NCBI GenBank assembly: GCA_963971225.1
Contig: OZ020268.1
Span: 53,494,404 to 53,558,403, forward strand
Source: Melieria omissa
Taxonomy: Eukaryota > Arthropoda > Insecta > Diptera > Ulidiidae
Length of the DNA: 64,000 bases
Direction of reading: 5' to 3'
Below are positions 55,435 through 64,000 of this stretch, piece after piece; within the stretch, counting starts at the first letter, position 1; the number at the start of each line of letters is the position of its first letter. Made by a program: the position numbers and the translations under genes. The notes beneath the pieces are model-generated. The model worked only from the letters and a program-made list of their open reading frames with translations. It made no database searches and was not told where the DNA came from.

Positions 55435-57641
55435 GAAAATCCTATAAAATTTCATTTAACTAACGGCGCTCATCATGTATCGTCATGCCAATGCAAATTA
55501 AGTGCACCCAAGTTGCCGTGAAATGACGCCAAGTGTAAACTAATTGACATATTGCTGAATGCCATTTGGCATTAACGCACAGCAGTTCGGCAACAACTCA
55601 AACACGTTCAATAATGAAACTAAAACAAATATTTTCATTACAGAAATTTCACAATTTGGCTTAAACGTTTAGGCCACTTGCAATGCCAAAAACGCAGTGC
55701 AGCGACCCAAACCATCCGAAGTCGAGTGCCACTGACAGAGTCAGAAAAACGGCCAATAAAAGTCAAGTTCAAAAAACAAAAACCAAATACAAAACGTTGC
55801 GGCCAACATTTTTTAATGCGCTCTTAAGACAACAAAGCGCCAACAACAACAAAAAACCAACTGGCCAAAAACAACAGCATTACCCGTCAAGACCCCTTCG
55901 CACCAAAGTCAAAGCCAGCACTGGCCGCACTTGTGCGCCTAAGTCAAGGTTAGGCACGGTTCAATTACCTCTTCAAGACGACAGCAACAACAATTTCAAC
56001 AACAACAACCACGATTTACAAAAACTATGTTCAACATAGTTCAGTTGCCCGCTTCGTGGCAACTTCATTTGTTTGCGTTCGGCGTTTGAGTTTTTTGTTT
56101 CTTGACGTTTGTTGTTGTTTCAATTTTTTTGTGGTTAATTTTTATGATTTCTGCGTTGTATTTAATTGCGCCAAACATTGAAGTGTTGTGCGTTGTGTTC
56201 GCGTCAAGTGTGTTAAAAAAACAAAAGCTAACAACATATGCGCAGCAAACGACCAACGGCAGCAGTCAAGTCAGTGGCATCAGCTACCACTTGGTGCTGT
56301 TGCTGTGGCGGCCATTGGCTGCGGCACGCACCGCGCACAAGGTGCGTTTTCAATATTTATTTTTTTCAATTTGTTTTTGTATTAAGATATGTAAAATAAA
56401 ATCGTAGCGGCAAATTTGAAATGAAATGCTGGGGAAATACGTTCGGTTAGTTTATTTTTTTAGTTATTATGTTTTCATTTGTTTTTTTGTTACTATATTT
56501 AATTATTTTTATATATATTTTTGGCGAATTGTTTTGTGAAAAAAATAGTATTGTTATAAACAAAAAATATGATTACTATGTTTTTAATGCATAGACGAAT
56601 ATGAATAACACTTCTTAAAATGATTGAAGATTGATCCTTCTCTGTGTTAACTATGATAACAAACTGTTCACAGGGACCATATTCAACTTCTTCCAAGAGC
56701 TTCGTTTAGTAAGATGTGCCTCCTGTTGGCAGTGACAAAAGGCAATAAAGCTTCCGATTTGAACCTAACTTAACCCCATACAGCACATCTGTTGCCTCAT
56801 GACCACACTGCATCCATACTTACCGTCTTTTGCTGTGAGTGTCTCATGGCCAACGAATTTCCCAATTATTTAGCCAACTGCAGACGAGCGCCGCTCTCTG
56901 AAGCGCACCGCATTTAAGCAACGCTTTGGCATAAATCAATAGTTTTATGCGCAATCTTCTGCTATGTAAAAACAACAAGATTTGCAAGGTCTGTAATTTT
57001 ATATATTTTTTTATTTATTTTTTAATTCTTTTTTATTAATTTTTCTTATATTTTTCAACTCTTGAAGGTTTAAACATTGCTTTACGTGTAAATTACCGCA
57101 ATTCACACTGCATTGTTTAAAATTAAATTGTTTGCTTCTTTAATGCAGTCCAAATATTTGCGCGCTTGATTTTTAATTTTTTTTTTAATACTCAAATACT
57201 TTATTATAATTGCAGGCACTTGGACTTTGCAATGTTTTTGTGGTCTTTATGATTTCATAAAACGCAAAAATTGCTCGCATCAGTTGTTTTGTTGAGCTTC
57301 AACGTCAACGAAAGTGGTTTAGTGTGGCAAATGTCTTTCTTGGCTTTTGTGGTAGCGTAAAAAAGTCAACCAACAAACTTGTTATGACTACGAGCCAAAG
57401 TTAGACTTTTGATTTTTTTTCATTAGTTGTATTGTTGACCTTATAAATGCAAAACTTTCGTTAGTTATGTGGCTGTGCCTGATTTGTTGATGGCAAACGT
57501 GACTCGATTTAAGTGAGACAAACAATTGTTTTATGGTCGGTTTCTGGCGCACGTGTTTTAAATTTCATAGTTTAATTATGAAGTGAAGGTTCTTACTTTT
57601 TTATCTGCTTTAATTTTGCTTTTTCTTCTCTATCGTTTCAG
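55435..57641. other. Non-coding spacer / possible intron
   Basis: CAACAACAACA at 55990-56015 and AT-rich DNA. The last 60 bases before 57642 are a strong polypyrimidine tract. Confidence 0.45.
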
Positions 57642-57680
57642 TATTCAATGCCTTTGCTGAAAATGTCACCTTCGTAAGCG
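57642..57680 (+). CDS. Candidate 39-nt internal exon (FNAFAENVTFVS)
   Basis: A long pyrimidine tract ending TTCTCTATCGTTTCAG (57641) precedes 39 nt, followed by GTAAGTTTC (57681). Only one frame is open: it starts with two bases completing a codon, reads F-N-A-F-A-E-N-V-T-F-V-S and ends on one base of the next codon. The length is a multiple of three. NVT is a potential N-glycosylation site, so an extracellular protein is conceivable. An alternative donor (GTAAGC, 57674) would shorten it to 32 nt. I do not recognise the peptide. Splice signals are among the best in the window, but no neighbouring exon is seen. Confidence 0.35.
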
Positions 57681-58649
57681 GTAAGTTTCTTAATAAACAA
57701 TGATTTGTTTAGATGCCGAAGTAGGCTTTTTAGAGCCTAAGCAATATTGAAACTAAGTTGTATTCATTATTTTTTTATTCTGTCAAACTGAAATAAATTT
57801 GGTTGCAATCGAACGTTTATTTCTCGTGGGCATTTTAGTGTTAAGCACAACTGCTACTTTCACAGTGAATCCTAGTTGTCTTACAAACTCCTTCACTACT
57901 CCTTCACTAAGTCCCCTTTAGCAGAGCAATTTTTGAACCAAGATTTGGCTTTACTCTACAATTGATTTGGCGCCTCTTTAAGTCTCGTTTGCTCTACTTT
58001 TGAAATGCTCAGATGATAAATTTTGCACACTAAATCATAGAAATGCCCCTCTTACTCATTGAATCAAGAACACTCCAACAATAACCAGTAAAGCATCAAT
58101 ACAGAAACCTATACTCCATTCATAAAGTTGCCACCCTTTTATGTGCCTCTCAATCGACCGACTTTTCTGCACCACAACTGTGCAATGGTCAAGTGATTTT
58201 ATGCCTTTTTAAATCAATTTTTTTGTTTTTGTTCCTTATTTTATTTCCTATTTCATTATTATTTTTACACTTTCGAGTGGTTCTACATAAAGTTCCCTAT
58301 CAAGTTTTGCATACAGTTGTTTTTTTATTTGCATTTCCGTTTGCCACACAAATAGTTGGCATTATCTGCTGTTTTCCACCTTCCACCCACCGCAATCGCT
58401 TTGCCACCTGTTATCGCTGCGCTGCAAGTGCTGGTCGCTGCTCTGTTCTGTCGATTCCCTCCCGGATGTTTTACCGTTGCGAACTTACATTTAGCATTTG
58501 GAATAGTATTTATTTTTTGTATAAAGCTTTGAGTGCTGCACAAAGTGCGGAAGTTGCACGACTTTGAGTCTATTGAAAAGTTTATGCCATTATCCTTTTC
58601 ATATCCTGTGTTCGTTTAGCTAAAAGCGTTACGCAGCGAGTTGTTGGGT
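57681..58649. other. Non-coding spacer
   Basis: T-rich with no recognised element. Frames at 58193-58567 overlap on both strands without domains. Confidence 0.5.
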
Positions 58650-59005
58650 AGGTGGCTGAGCTGTTTGGGTGAATGAATTGGATGCTTGGTGCATTGAATT
58701 GGTAATGGGTGGGTGGATTAGGTGGTTGAATAGTGGGTGTATTGGTTGGCGGTGGAATGGTTGGCTTGGCTTAGTTGGCGAATGGGTTGATTGGGTTGTG
58801 GAACTGACTGTTGAGTTGGGTGCATTCGTTCGCTGTTGGTTGGTTGACTTGGTTTAGTTGTCGAATGGGTTGATTGGGCTAACTGTTGGTGAGTTTAGTT
58901 GAATTGGCTGCCTGAAGCGAGGTTGATTTTGGTTTGGTTTGGTTTGGTTCGGTTAGTGAATGGTTTGCTTGGTGGGTTGATTGGGTTGTTGTACTCACTT
59001 TTAGG
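58650..59005. repeat. G/T-rich degenerate repeat (GGTTG/GGGTTGATT)
   Basis: Strongly purine/T-biased + strand with units such as CGAATGGGTTGATTGGG at 58780 and 58862, TTGGTTTGGTTTGGTTTGGT near 58929 and a related GGTGGGTTGATTGGG at 58971. A ~80-bp block recurs. Non-coding. Confidence 0.8.
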
Positions 59006-59159
59006 TGGTTTAGTTGACTATTTGCTGTGTGTAACGCGTTAGTCAATTGCAGTTTATTGAAAAGCGCGCCGGCTTTTATTGAAGTTTCACATTCAAAGTG
59101 CGCCAAAGTAGCGCTGAGTGTTGTTTACGAAGCGTTACAATTCTCATTACTTATTGCCA

Positions 59160-59306
59160 GTGTTACCAGATACCTAAAATGACTTTCTCCTAAATCTTAA
59201 AAATGCTGAGATTTCCTCTCAAAAATTTAAAAAGCTTCTAATTTTTTTTTCGATAAATTTATAACTTTTGTAACTTTCTCCATTAAAAACCTGTAGTGAA
59301 AGGGTT
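59160..59306 (-). mobile_element. Solo end of the 490-bp TTAA element family
   Basis: TTAAAAACCTGTAGTGAAAG followed by GGTTAA (59283-59308) is the reverse complement of the left end of the element at 50038-50527. The opposite end is not identified, so the left boundary given is only approximate. Confidence 0.4.
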
Positions 59307-59866
59307 AATCAGTAGCCCACTCTTAAAACTGCATCATCAGTTTTTACACTCAATTTGTTTCTTAACTTGTCATAAGATAAAATATTAATTTCTCTTACTT
59401 TCTCCTAAACAATTATCCTCCAAAAAATTCTTCCAAAAAGCTAAGAATCTCCTTAATCTAGGAGAAAGTCTCCTGATCTGGCAACACTGCTTATAGCTTG
59501 CGGCTGGCCAAAGCTATCATTTCGAATTACGCCAATGACTTTCCAGTTTAGACAGATAGTTGATAAATTTCATTGCTGCTTTGACAAAATTATAAAAAAA
59601 ACAAGTTAAAAAATTATAAAAAATAATTTTTAAAAAAGATTTTTTATTTTATATGTTATTCTTTTTAGTACTAGACTGAGGTTATGTAGTCTAAATTCTC
59701 CCTAGCAGTTTGTGGCTACGTAAAATATATTAAAAAAAATTATAAGAATCAACAGTAGATTCATTCTTACAATCCATTCGGTCGTCCATCAGTGGACCAG
59801 CTTTCCCCAAATAAAAAGCTCTAACAAAAGAATTAGATTAGATTGGGTTAGGTGGGTAATAGTATA

Positions 59867-59971
59867 TGCGACATCAGTGGCGCACTCAGAGAAGGGGATT
59901 GGAGGTTCAAACCCGGAAATTGTGCGCAGCTCCCCTCAAAATAAAATCCTGTGGACGCCACTGTGCGGCAT
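59867..59971. mobile_element. Small hAT-like MITE, 89 bp plus 8-bp target duplications
   Basis: The element 59875-59963 starts CAGTGGCGCACTC and ends GTGGACGCCACTG. The ends pair as CAGTGGCG. Duplications are TGCGACAT (59867-59874) and TGCGGCAT (59964-59971), 7 of 8 matching. It shares AAAATAAAATCCTGTGG..GCCACTG with the 132-bp copy at 53282-53413. No coding capacity. Confidence 0.78.
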
Positions 59972-61300
59972 AGACTGCATTTCCTTTTGTGAATCCCTTC
60001 AGAAAGCTTAAATACTCCTAATTCCTTTGACCTTCTTCACTGACCAGCATTACCACTTGAGTTACTCTCAAGTTTGACAACCAGTTTGACCCAAGTCACT
60101 GTAAGCTTTATCAACCACTGAACACTCATAGCCTCTGTGTTCACAGCCCTAATAGCAGCAATGCCACATTGCTGGCAAAACTTTTGCCACCAACAAATTA
60201 TAAAGTATTTAAAATTGCATTTACAAATGTCTGCAGCACAGCGGGCAAAACATTTTTGGCCAAATCGCTTGCACTCGCCACACTACAATGCAGCAGCTTA
60301 AAATTAAACGAAGCAACTTTTTTCACAATTTTTGGTCTCCAAAATATGTAATTGTGGGCCAGAGAAACACAAAAAACTTTATTCCCAGCGTGTGGCATTG
60401 GAGTCATTCCAGAGTTGCAAGCGGCTAGCGGCAAGTTTCGTGGCACATTTGACCTAATCCGACTATTGCCGACCGTCGGCTTTGTACATATTTGCTATGC
60501 GAACTTTTTCGCCACACTCAGCAAAGAGTTCAATTTAACTTTTTGGCTTTTGTTGAAAATTGAAATTGAAATTTCCCATCATCCAAATGGTCACAACGGA
60601 AATATTGCAAATATTTCAACGAAAGCTTACAATTTCCATTTTGCATTTCATTCATATGGCAGTGACTGAAAGTTTGATGACCACATCATAAATGCCAACC
60701 ACTATTGGCCACATAAATTAACGCACACATTTCAGTTTAATTGAATACTGCCACCTAGCCGCCCACACTGTCTCACGCCACACAACGTAGTAAAGTCGTA
60801 AATCAACCCACACATACACTCAAACAAGTAGTTAGTGCGACGGCCACATACATCAAATGTCCATCAAGCCAGTCCAAGACACAGCGGCCGAGAGACGAAC
60901 GCACCGACGCACCAATGGACAAATAGCGGCACAAAGAGGACAGACAGCGCGTCTTCTGTGGCTTGAGAACAGTGGCCAAGCTGCACCCAACTCGCTGACT
61001 GACAGCTGAGTTTGTTGCAACGTTGAGATATTCCAGCCGTAATGCTCGAAAGATAAGACACGGAAGTGTGCGTGGCTCTGAAGACGAGTTTCAAATTGAA
61101 AGTCATTAATCAAAACATAAAATTCAACGAAAATAGACAAAAACCAGCTAAGCTTGCACACAATCCCCGAATAGCGACAGCAGCAACCCAACCATGAGGC
61201 AGACGGCAGTTGCGTCGGTGAGAGTGTTGCAGCAGCATAAAAGACTATGGAATTAGAGAAAAAGTTTTGAGGGAAAAGAGTGTAAAATACAAGTTGACAA
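59972..61300. other. Non-coding spacer
   Basis: The 60.83-61.10 kb patch is GC-richer, but its frames overlap on one strand without domains. The 105-codon + frame at 60352-60669 was considered and not called. Confidence 0.45.
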
Positions 61301-61881
61301 CTATAGCTGGAAAGATCCGTTCTGAACTCGACAAATAAACAAAAATCATGGGAAAGGGCTCTTAAAAGTTCACGTATATATAAAGACTTAGATCATAACA
61401 TCGGTAAAAGCTACTTGAATGACAATCTTGAAAAATATAGAATAATGTGGATTTTGAAGGCCAGGTGCGATTTGATAATTCTTGGGGGTCACAGAAATCT
61501 AAACTGCAGTCTTTGTAATTTGAACGAGTTAGAAAATATAACACATTTTCTGGGTAGGTGTCCAATTTTGAAAAGAATCAGATATCGTTATCTTGGAAAG
61601 TTCTTTTTAACTCAAGATGAAATTGTAAACAAGCTAAATGGAATTGGCGTAGGTGGATGGGATTGTCTTGTTTTGTATGTCACTGATGCTTTAAAATATA
61701 GGAGTTTAATTGTAAATGAATTCTGTTAATATGTATGTATATCTTTATGTTAGAGTAATGTATTTTCCTTTTTTCCGACAGACGACTTAAAGGTCATTGT
61801 CGTAAATTCTTTATCAGAAATGTTATCTATTGTTAATTAAATTATTTCTGTAATATTTGTTAAACAATTGAATAAAGAATA

Positions 61882-61912
<31 letters not shown>

Positions 61913-61923
61913 AGCTGGAAAGA
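61301..61923 (+). mobile_element. 5'-truncated non-LTR retrotransposon with ATCT tail and 15-bp target duplications
   Basis: The insertion 61316-61908 is flanked by exact 15-bp repeats CTATAGCTGGAAAGA (61301-61315 and 61909-61923). It carries the last ~138 codons of an ORF2, a 3' UTR of about 150 bp and a tail of about seven ATCT units in place of poly-A. A microsatellite-type tail occurs in several LINE clades, such as the I and CR1 groups. The truncation point is the first base after the left duplication. Confidence 0.85.
61317..61729 (+). pseudogene. C-terminal ORF2 fragment of a non-LTR retrotransposon
   Basis: The frame is open from the 5' truncation through KSWERALKSSRIYKDL, KYRIMWILKARCDL and a zinc knuckle C-x2-C-x9-H-x4-C (CSLCNLNELENITHFLGRC), followed by PILKRIRYRYLG. 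It ends DALKYRSLIVNEFC and TAA at 61729. This arrangement is typical of the extreme C-terminus of LINE ORF2 proteins. RT and endonuclease are missing through truncation, so the fragment is not functional. The frame and target duplications are undamaged, which suggests a young insertion. Clade is uncertain; it is clearly different from the two R1-clade copies. Confidence 0.8.
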
Positions 61924-61984
61924 ATGGGACTATGTCTTTGTTAGAGGAGTTCACTTGGAAAACGAATCAGTGTTAAAAGGTCGA

Positions 61985-62300
61985 AAAGAACACACATTGT
62001 AGCTCTTTTGAAAAAGAGATCGAAAGGCTACAACACTTTCTGTGCCATACTGCTCGGCTCTGCAGGAATGTCGATGACTGGGGGATGGCCTGGGGTCAAG
62101 ATTCCTGGCTGGATCTCGGATCAGCTTTCCTTCTCCAAGAAGTCGAACTAGACGATTAAAGGGTTAAAAATATTGAGACCGTTGGTTGGTTGGTTCATAG
62201 AAAAAGAAGAAGAGATTCACAATAGACCATTTTGGGTCTCCGAGCTAAAGTGCAGCCTGTGTCACTCACACCTTCCTTACCAAACCTAACTGAAACTAAT
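61985..62300 (+). pseudogene. Possible C-terminal fragment of another RNase H-type LINE
   Basis: A + frame reads IERLQHFLCHTARLCRNVDD and then WLDLGSAFLLQEVELDD before a stop. HFLCH..ALCR resembles the last zinc-knuckle block of I/LOA-type ORF2 tails, as in the 33340 region. Downstream GATTCACAATAGACCATTTT (62214) and CTTACCAAACCTAACTGAAA resemble 3' ends of that group. The match is weak and by eye only. Confidence 0.3.
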
Positions 62301-62544
62301 TTTACCTCATCTTTTTTGGAAGAACCAAGTCTTATAGAGCTTTTGTCAAATCTTCATCGCTTTATTAACCTCACAATTGTCCCTAAATTTTTCAAGTTGT
62401 TTTCACTTTGCTCTATTGAACAGAAATAAGTTGAACGTGTATACTAACAACAGAACTTTCAAGACCGGAAGGACCAATAAAGAAAACTACATGAGTAGAA
62501 TGTATGGATCAATGCTACTTTATGTTGAAAGACCAGTCAAAACC

Positions 62545-62842
62545 CAATGGTAAATGTATTCCTAAATTTTTAATAAAAGAATCCATTCAATGTTACAGGT
62601 TCTTAACTGAGATTCAACTATTATTTCATACCATGAAAAAATCCATTTAAAAGTTTTAAAAAGTTAACAAAAATTGCGTTTTTAAAGAATCGCTGTGTTC
62701 TTTAAAAACGCAATTTTTGTTAACTTTTTAAAACTTTTAAATGGATTTTTTCATGGTATGAAATAATAGTTGAATCTCAGTTAAGAACCTGTAACATTGA
62801 ATGGATTCTTTTATTAAAAATTTAGGAATACATTTACCATTG
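62545..62842. repeat. Perfect 145-bp inverted repeat with 8-nt loop
   Basis: The arm 62545-62689 is the exact reverse complement of 62698-62842. The loop is TCGCTGTG (62690-62697). I compared the arms base by base and found no mismatch. A transcript would fold into a 145-bp hairpin. The sequence is AT-rich, not a known transposon end, and does not code. The right arm continues smoothly into the frame at 62801-63031, but that frame is not convincing as a gene. Confidence 0.97.
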
Positions 62843-63474
62843 AAAGAAACAGTCTGTTCTTTGAATGGATCATATTTGTTGTTCCATAAAAAAATCCCTG
62901 CCAAATCCCTGTCTTACTTAGTTATTTTATTCCAACCAAAAGTACTTACAGCATTCGTGTTCGAAAAACCATTTTCTTATATAATGAAATCACTTCAAAA
63001 GTTCAGCTTCTCATTCAAAACCGAACTATGATCCACTGACCCTTTAGAGTTGTCTTAGCTTAACAATATCTTAGAAAGTTTTGCAACCGCCTCTCTATCG
63101 ATACACATACAACTAGAGATATTTTTCTTCAACTCTTTGCTGCAAATCTACTTGCCACACTTATGGTGGTTACTGGCCACTGACCGACGACACTTGCACA
63201 AATCAACTCAACATTCAAACAATGAATGGCATGAGTTGCATTTCTGCAGCCCCAAAGGGCACACAATGCTTTTATATTTTAGACTTGCTTCAAGTGTCAG
63301 TTGTATGAATGCTTCAAGTCAACTTGAATGGAGCATGCACACACCTCTTCAACTGCTCCACTGCTGCGAGTACTTCAAGTGGAGATTGTAGTATGGCGTT
63401 ACTTGGAAAAAAGGTGAAATTTTTGATAGTTTTACAAAAAGCTTCGAGTAACAGTTTTTGTTAAGGCACAGAGA
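62843..63474. other. Non-coding spacer
   Basis: No gene or element is recognised. CTTCAAGT-type strings recur at 63290-63380. Confidence 0.5.
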
Positions 63475-63915
63475 ATTAAAAATAAATTTAAATCAAATTT
63501 AAATTTAATTAAAATTAAACTAAACTTAAAAATTAAATTAAATTAAAATTACATTTAAATCAAATTTTAATTAAATCAAAATTAAATTATAGTTAAAAAA
63601 ATTTAAATTAAATTCAAAATAAATTCGATTTAAATTAAATTAAAATTGAAATCAAATTAAAATTGAATTACAGTTATTTTAAAATAAAAATAAATTAAAA
63701 ATAAATTAAATTAAATTAAATTGAATATAAACTAAAAAAATAAATTTAATTTTAATTTTAATCAAATTAAAATTGAATTACAATTCATTTAAATTAAAAA
63801 CAAATTAAAAGTTATTTAAATTAAATTGAACATAAACAAAAATAAAAATAAGTTAAAAATAAATTTAAATTAAACTAAAATTATAAATTAAAAATAAATT
63901 AAAACCAATTTTTTT
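63475..63915. repeat. AAATTAAATT-type low-complexity tract
   Basis: Degenerate repeats of AAATTAAA, AAAATTGAATTACA and ATTTAAATTAAA across about 430 bp. Partial copies of a longer unit are visible (AATCAAATTAAAATTGAATT at 63651 and 63760). Non-coding. Confidence 0.8.
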
Positions 63916-64000
63916 TTAATTTTGCTTCCTTTAAAAACATTTTTAATAGTGACTTTACCGATGTATATAAATGTGCGGAATTCTTCTAACAAATTCTATT

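Noticed and set aside
60352..60669. 105-codon + ORF
   Set aside because: Overlaps an opposite-strand frame and shows no domain, Kozak context or splice support.

Overview
This window is eukaryotic, AT-rich, almost entirely non-coding DNA from a fly. No bacterial signature is present (no operons, no ribosome binding sites, no long native ORFs). Many CAA/GTT-rich patches, CA/TG microsatellites, mariner relics, R1-clade and RNase H-bearing non-LTR retrotransposons, hAT-like and TTAA-flanked non-autonomous elements and a tRNA-derived SINE all fit a higher dipteran. A tephritid-type fruit fly is my best guess, but that is inference from general resemblance and no search was run. The window reads as a long intron or intergenic region. 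The only hints of a host gene are two well-formed micro-exon candidates on the + strand (29088-29108 and 57642-57680) and two weak small ORFs.

Layout. 1-8 kb: AT-rich spacer with tandem pieces of a mariner transposase (985-1230, 3253-3460), a diverged 345-bp duplication, T-rich repeats and a 176-bp tandem repeat (7130-7800). 8-16 kb: a TTAA-flanked 764-bp inverted-repeat element, an AAAAT microsatellite, a 160-200-bp tandem array (11.95-12.99 kb), and a 5'-truncated R1-clade retrotransposon with a 13-bp target duplication (13.95-15.13 kb). 15.5-18.7 kb: a ~142-bp satellite (family A), smaller tandem repeats and a TTC-rich tract. 18.7-21 kb: plain spacer. 21-22.5 kb: satellite B followed by a second satellite A locus. 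24-27 kb: a mariner fragment, a second TTAA element (736 bp) and a 1.1-kb pyrimidine tract with a 60-bp unit. 29-31 kb: AT-rich DNA with a ~170-bp repeat.

32.1-33.6 kb: a decayed RNase H-bearing non-LTR retrotransposon whose RNase H domain is split by a 0.5-kb ATCT-to-CCCTAT array. 35.4-36.1 kb: an internally duplicated mariner pseudogene. 37-38.3 kb: a SINE inserted in a local tandem repeat, next to an inverted second locus of satellite B. 38.96-41.2 kb: a longer R1-clade copy with an intact reverse transcriptase core but a downstream frameshift. 43-44 kb: a GATG-rich minisatellite. 47.5-50.65 kb: satellite C interrupted by a hAT-like element and a TTAA element. 53-55.4 kb: a small hAT-like element, satellite D carrying a repeated 14-bp perfect palindrome, and an inverted-repeat element. 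58.6-60 kb: G/T-rich repeat and another copy of the small hAT-like element. 61.3-62.8 kb: a third non-LTR fragment with a 15-bp target duplication and an ATCT tail, then a perfect 145-bp inverted repeat with an 8-nt loop.

There is no gene system working together here. What organises the window is repeat biology: transposon insertion (target duplications visible for at least six elements), then repeated local tandem amplification of 90-200-bp segments, including segments of transposon coding sequence.
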